A stretch of DNA of 64,000 nt from Saururus chinensis (lineage: Eukaryota > Streptophyta > Magnoliopsida > Piperales > Saururaceae), in the NCBI GenBank assembly GCA_035235625.1, contig CP141146.1, positions 15,742,501 to 15,806,500 on the forward strand. Reading direction: 5' to 3'. The stretch's first letter is position 1. The number at the start of each line of letters is the position of its first letter. The position numbers and the translations under genes were made by a program. The notes beneath the pieces are model-generated. The model made no database searches and was not told where the DNA came from. It was given only the letters and a program-made list of their open reading frames with translations. This document shows, piece after piece, positions 63,081 to 64,000 of the stretch.

Positions 63081-64000
63081 CCACTACAACAAAAAGGACT
63101 TTTAGCCACGCATTTATGCGTTGCTAATAGTCCTTTAAGCATTGCTAATGATTATTAGCGATGCATAAAAAACATTGCTACATGTGTCACAAAAAGTGCC
63201 GTCGTTATTGCCTATTAGCAACGTATAACAAAAAGCGTCGCTAATAGTTATTAATAGCGACATTTATAAATACGTCACTAATAATAAATTATTAGCGACA
63301 CTTATTTTGTAGCATCACTAATGATTAGTTATTAGTGACATTATTTATACATCGCTACTAATAAAACTATTTAAAAAAAATTAGAATTACTTATTAGCGA
63401 CGAATAAATCTATACGTGGCTAATAAGTAATTATTAGCGACGTATACCTATACATCGCTAATAAAAAAATATTTTAAATTGTTTTTTAAAAAATTTATTA
63501 GTGACATATAACTCAATACGTCGCTAATAAGTCTTTATTAGCGACGTTTTAGTATACGTCGCTAATAAAATAAATATTTTAAAAAAACTTATTTAATGTG
63601 TCGCTAATAATATAATATTAGCGACACATTTAGTGATCTTTTATAAGTGTCACTAAATACATTATTTTTTTTTAAAAAAAATCCCCAGTGGGCCACTAGG
63701 CCCACCGGGGAAGGGAGAGGGGGTCGGAGGACGGTAGGGCGCCGGAATCCGGCCCCCTCCTTCACCCCTCCTCTGAAAATCAAAGGAGGGGGAGTGGTGG
63801 GCGCAAAGAGGGGGAAGAGGGGAGAAGGGGAGGAAGGGAGAGGGGGAGGGGAAGGGGTGGGGTTCCGGAATCCAAGAGGGGAACCGACAGCCGTATTCCG
63901 CCCCCATAGCCACTTTCTTCCGGTCTATCGACCGGAGGATGGGGAGTTGGAAGCATGGGGTGGGGGAAGAGGGGGGAGAGAGAGAGAGAGAGAGAGAGAG
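63081..64000. mobile_element. CACTA (En/Spm) element, one end, running off the window
   Basis: The terminus CACTACAACAAAAAGGAC matches the CACTA superfamily end. It is followed by an array (63100-63660) of short motifs in both orientations such as TTATTAGCGACG and ACGTCGCTAATAA, as expected of the subterminal transposase-binding region. Then comes a G/C-rich block (63680-63960) ending in a (GA)n run. The other end and any transposase lie beyond the window. The same array type occurs at 36170-40440. Confidence 0.85.

Overview
The window is nuclear DNA of a flowering plant. The evidence is spliced genes with GT-AG introns, a nuclear-type tRNA-Lys, plant-only gene families (SYP5 syntaxin, Bowman-Birk inhibitor, GT47 glycosyltransferase), and dense plant transposons: Stowaway, MULE, hAT and CACTA elements plus solo LTRs. 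The sequence does not fix the species.

Only five host genes are well supported. They are tRNA-Lys(CTT) at 2995-3067 (-), a Yos1/IER3IP1-like ER-Golgi transport protein at 8049-8282 (-), a six-exon GT47 exostosin-family glycosyltransferase at 15077-18928 (-), a two-exon Bowman-Birk-type protease inhibitor at 33454-33841 (-), and a six-exon SYP51/52-like Qc-SNARE at 45524-47581 (+). All four protein models keep their reading frame across every junction I propose. These genes have unrelated jobs (secretory trafficking, cell-wall or Golgi glycosylation, protease inhibition) and form no operon or cluster.

The rest is layered repeat DNA. 1-8 kb: unique-looking AT-rich DNA with a Copia-like LTR and MITE relics. 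8.6-15 kb: a foldback element, a Stowaway MITE, and a 1.9-kb inverted repeat built from subtilase gene sequence. 19.1-20.6 kb: an hAT-like element carrying the first exon of a SAC-domain phosphatase, inserted about 140 bp upstream of the GT47 start codon. 22.4-28 kb: a solo LTR with a CATAT target duplication nested in an older repeat. 29.2-32.0 and 41.9-44.8 kb: two copies of a 2.8-kb segment that holds the SYP5 promoter and untranslated first exon. 34.6-41.3 kb: CACTA-like subterminal repeats interrupted by another solo LTR, then a reversed relative of the 22-28 kb host repeat that lacks the LTR. 48.7-51.8 kb: a second solo LTR of the 23-kb family. 53.3-62.7 kb: a full-length Mutator-like element with a perfect 9-bp target duplication, a decayed MuDR transposase and a convergent decayed ULP1-type protease gene. 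63.1-64 kb: one end of a CACTA element that runs out of the window.

Most notable observations: a roughly 20-bp palindromic motif (TCGTGTT-N6-AACACGA) fills the non-coding gaps, but not the exons, of the Mutator-like element; the subtilase inverted repeat could fold into an 800-bp hairpin; the protease inhibitor has unusual reactive-site residues and has lost one matched disulphide pair; and the SYP5 SNARE carries His where the zero-layer Gln normally sits. All comparisons were made by eye.
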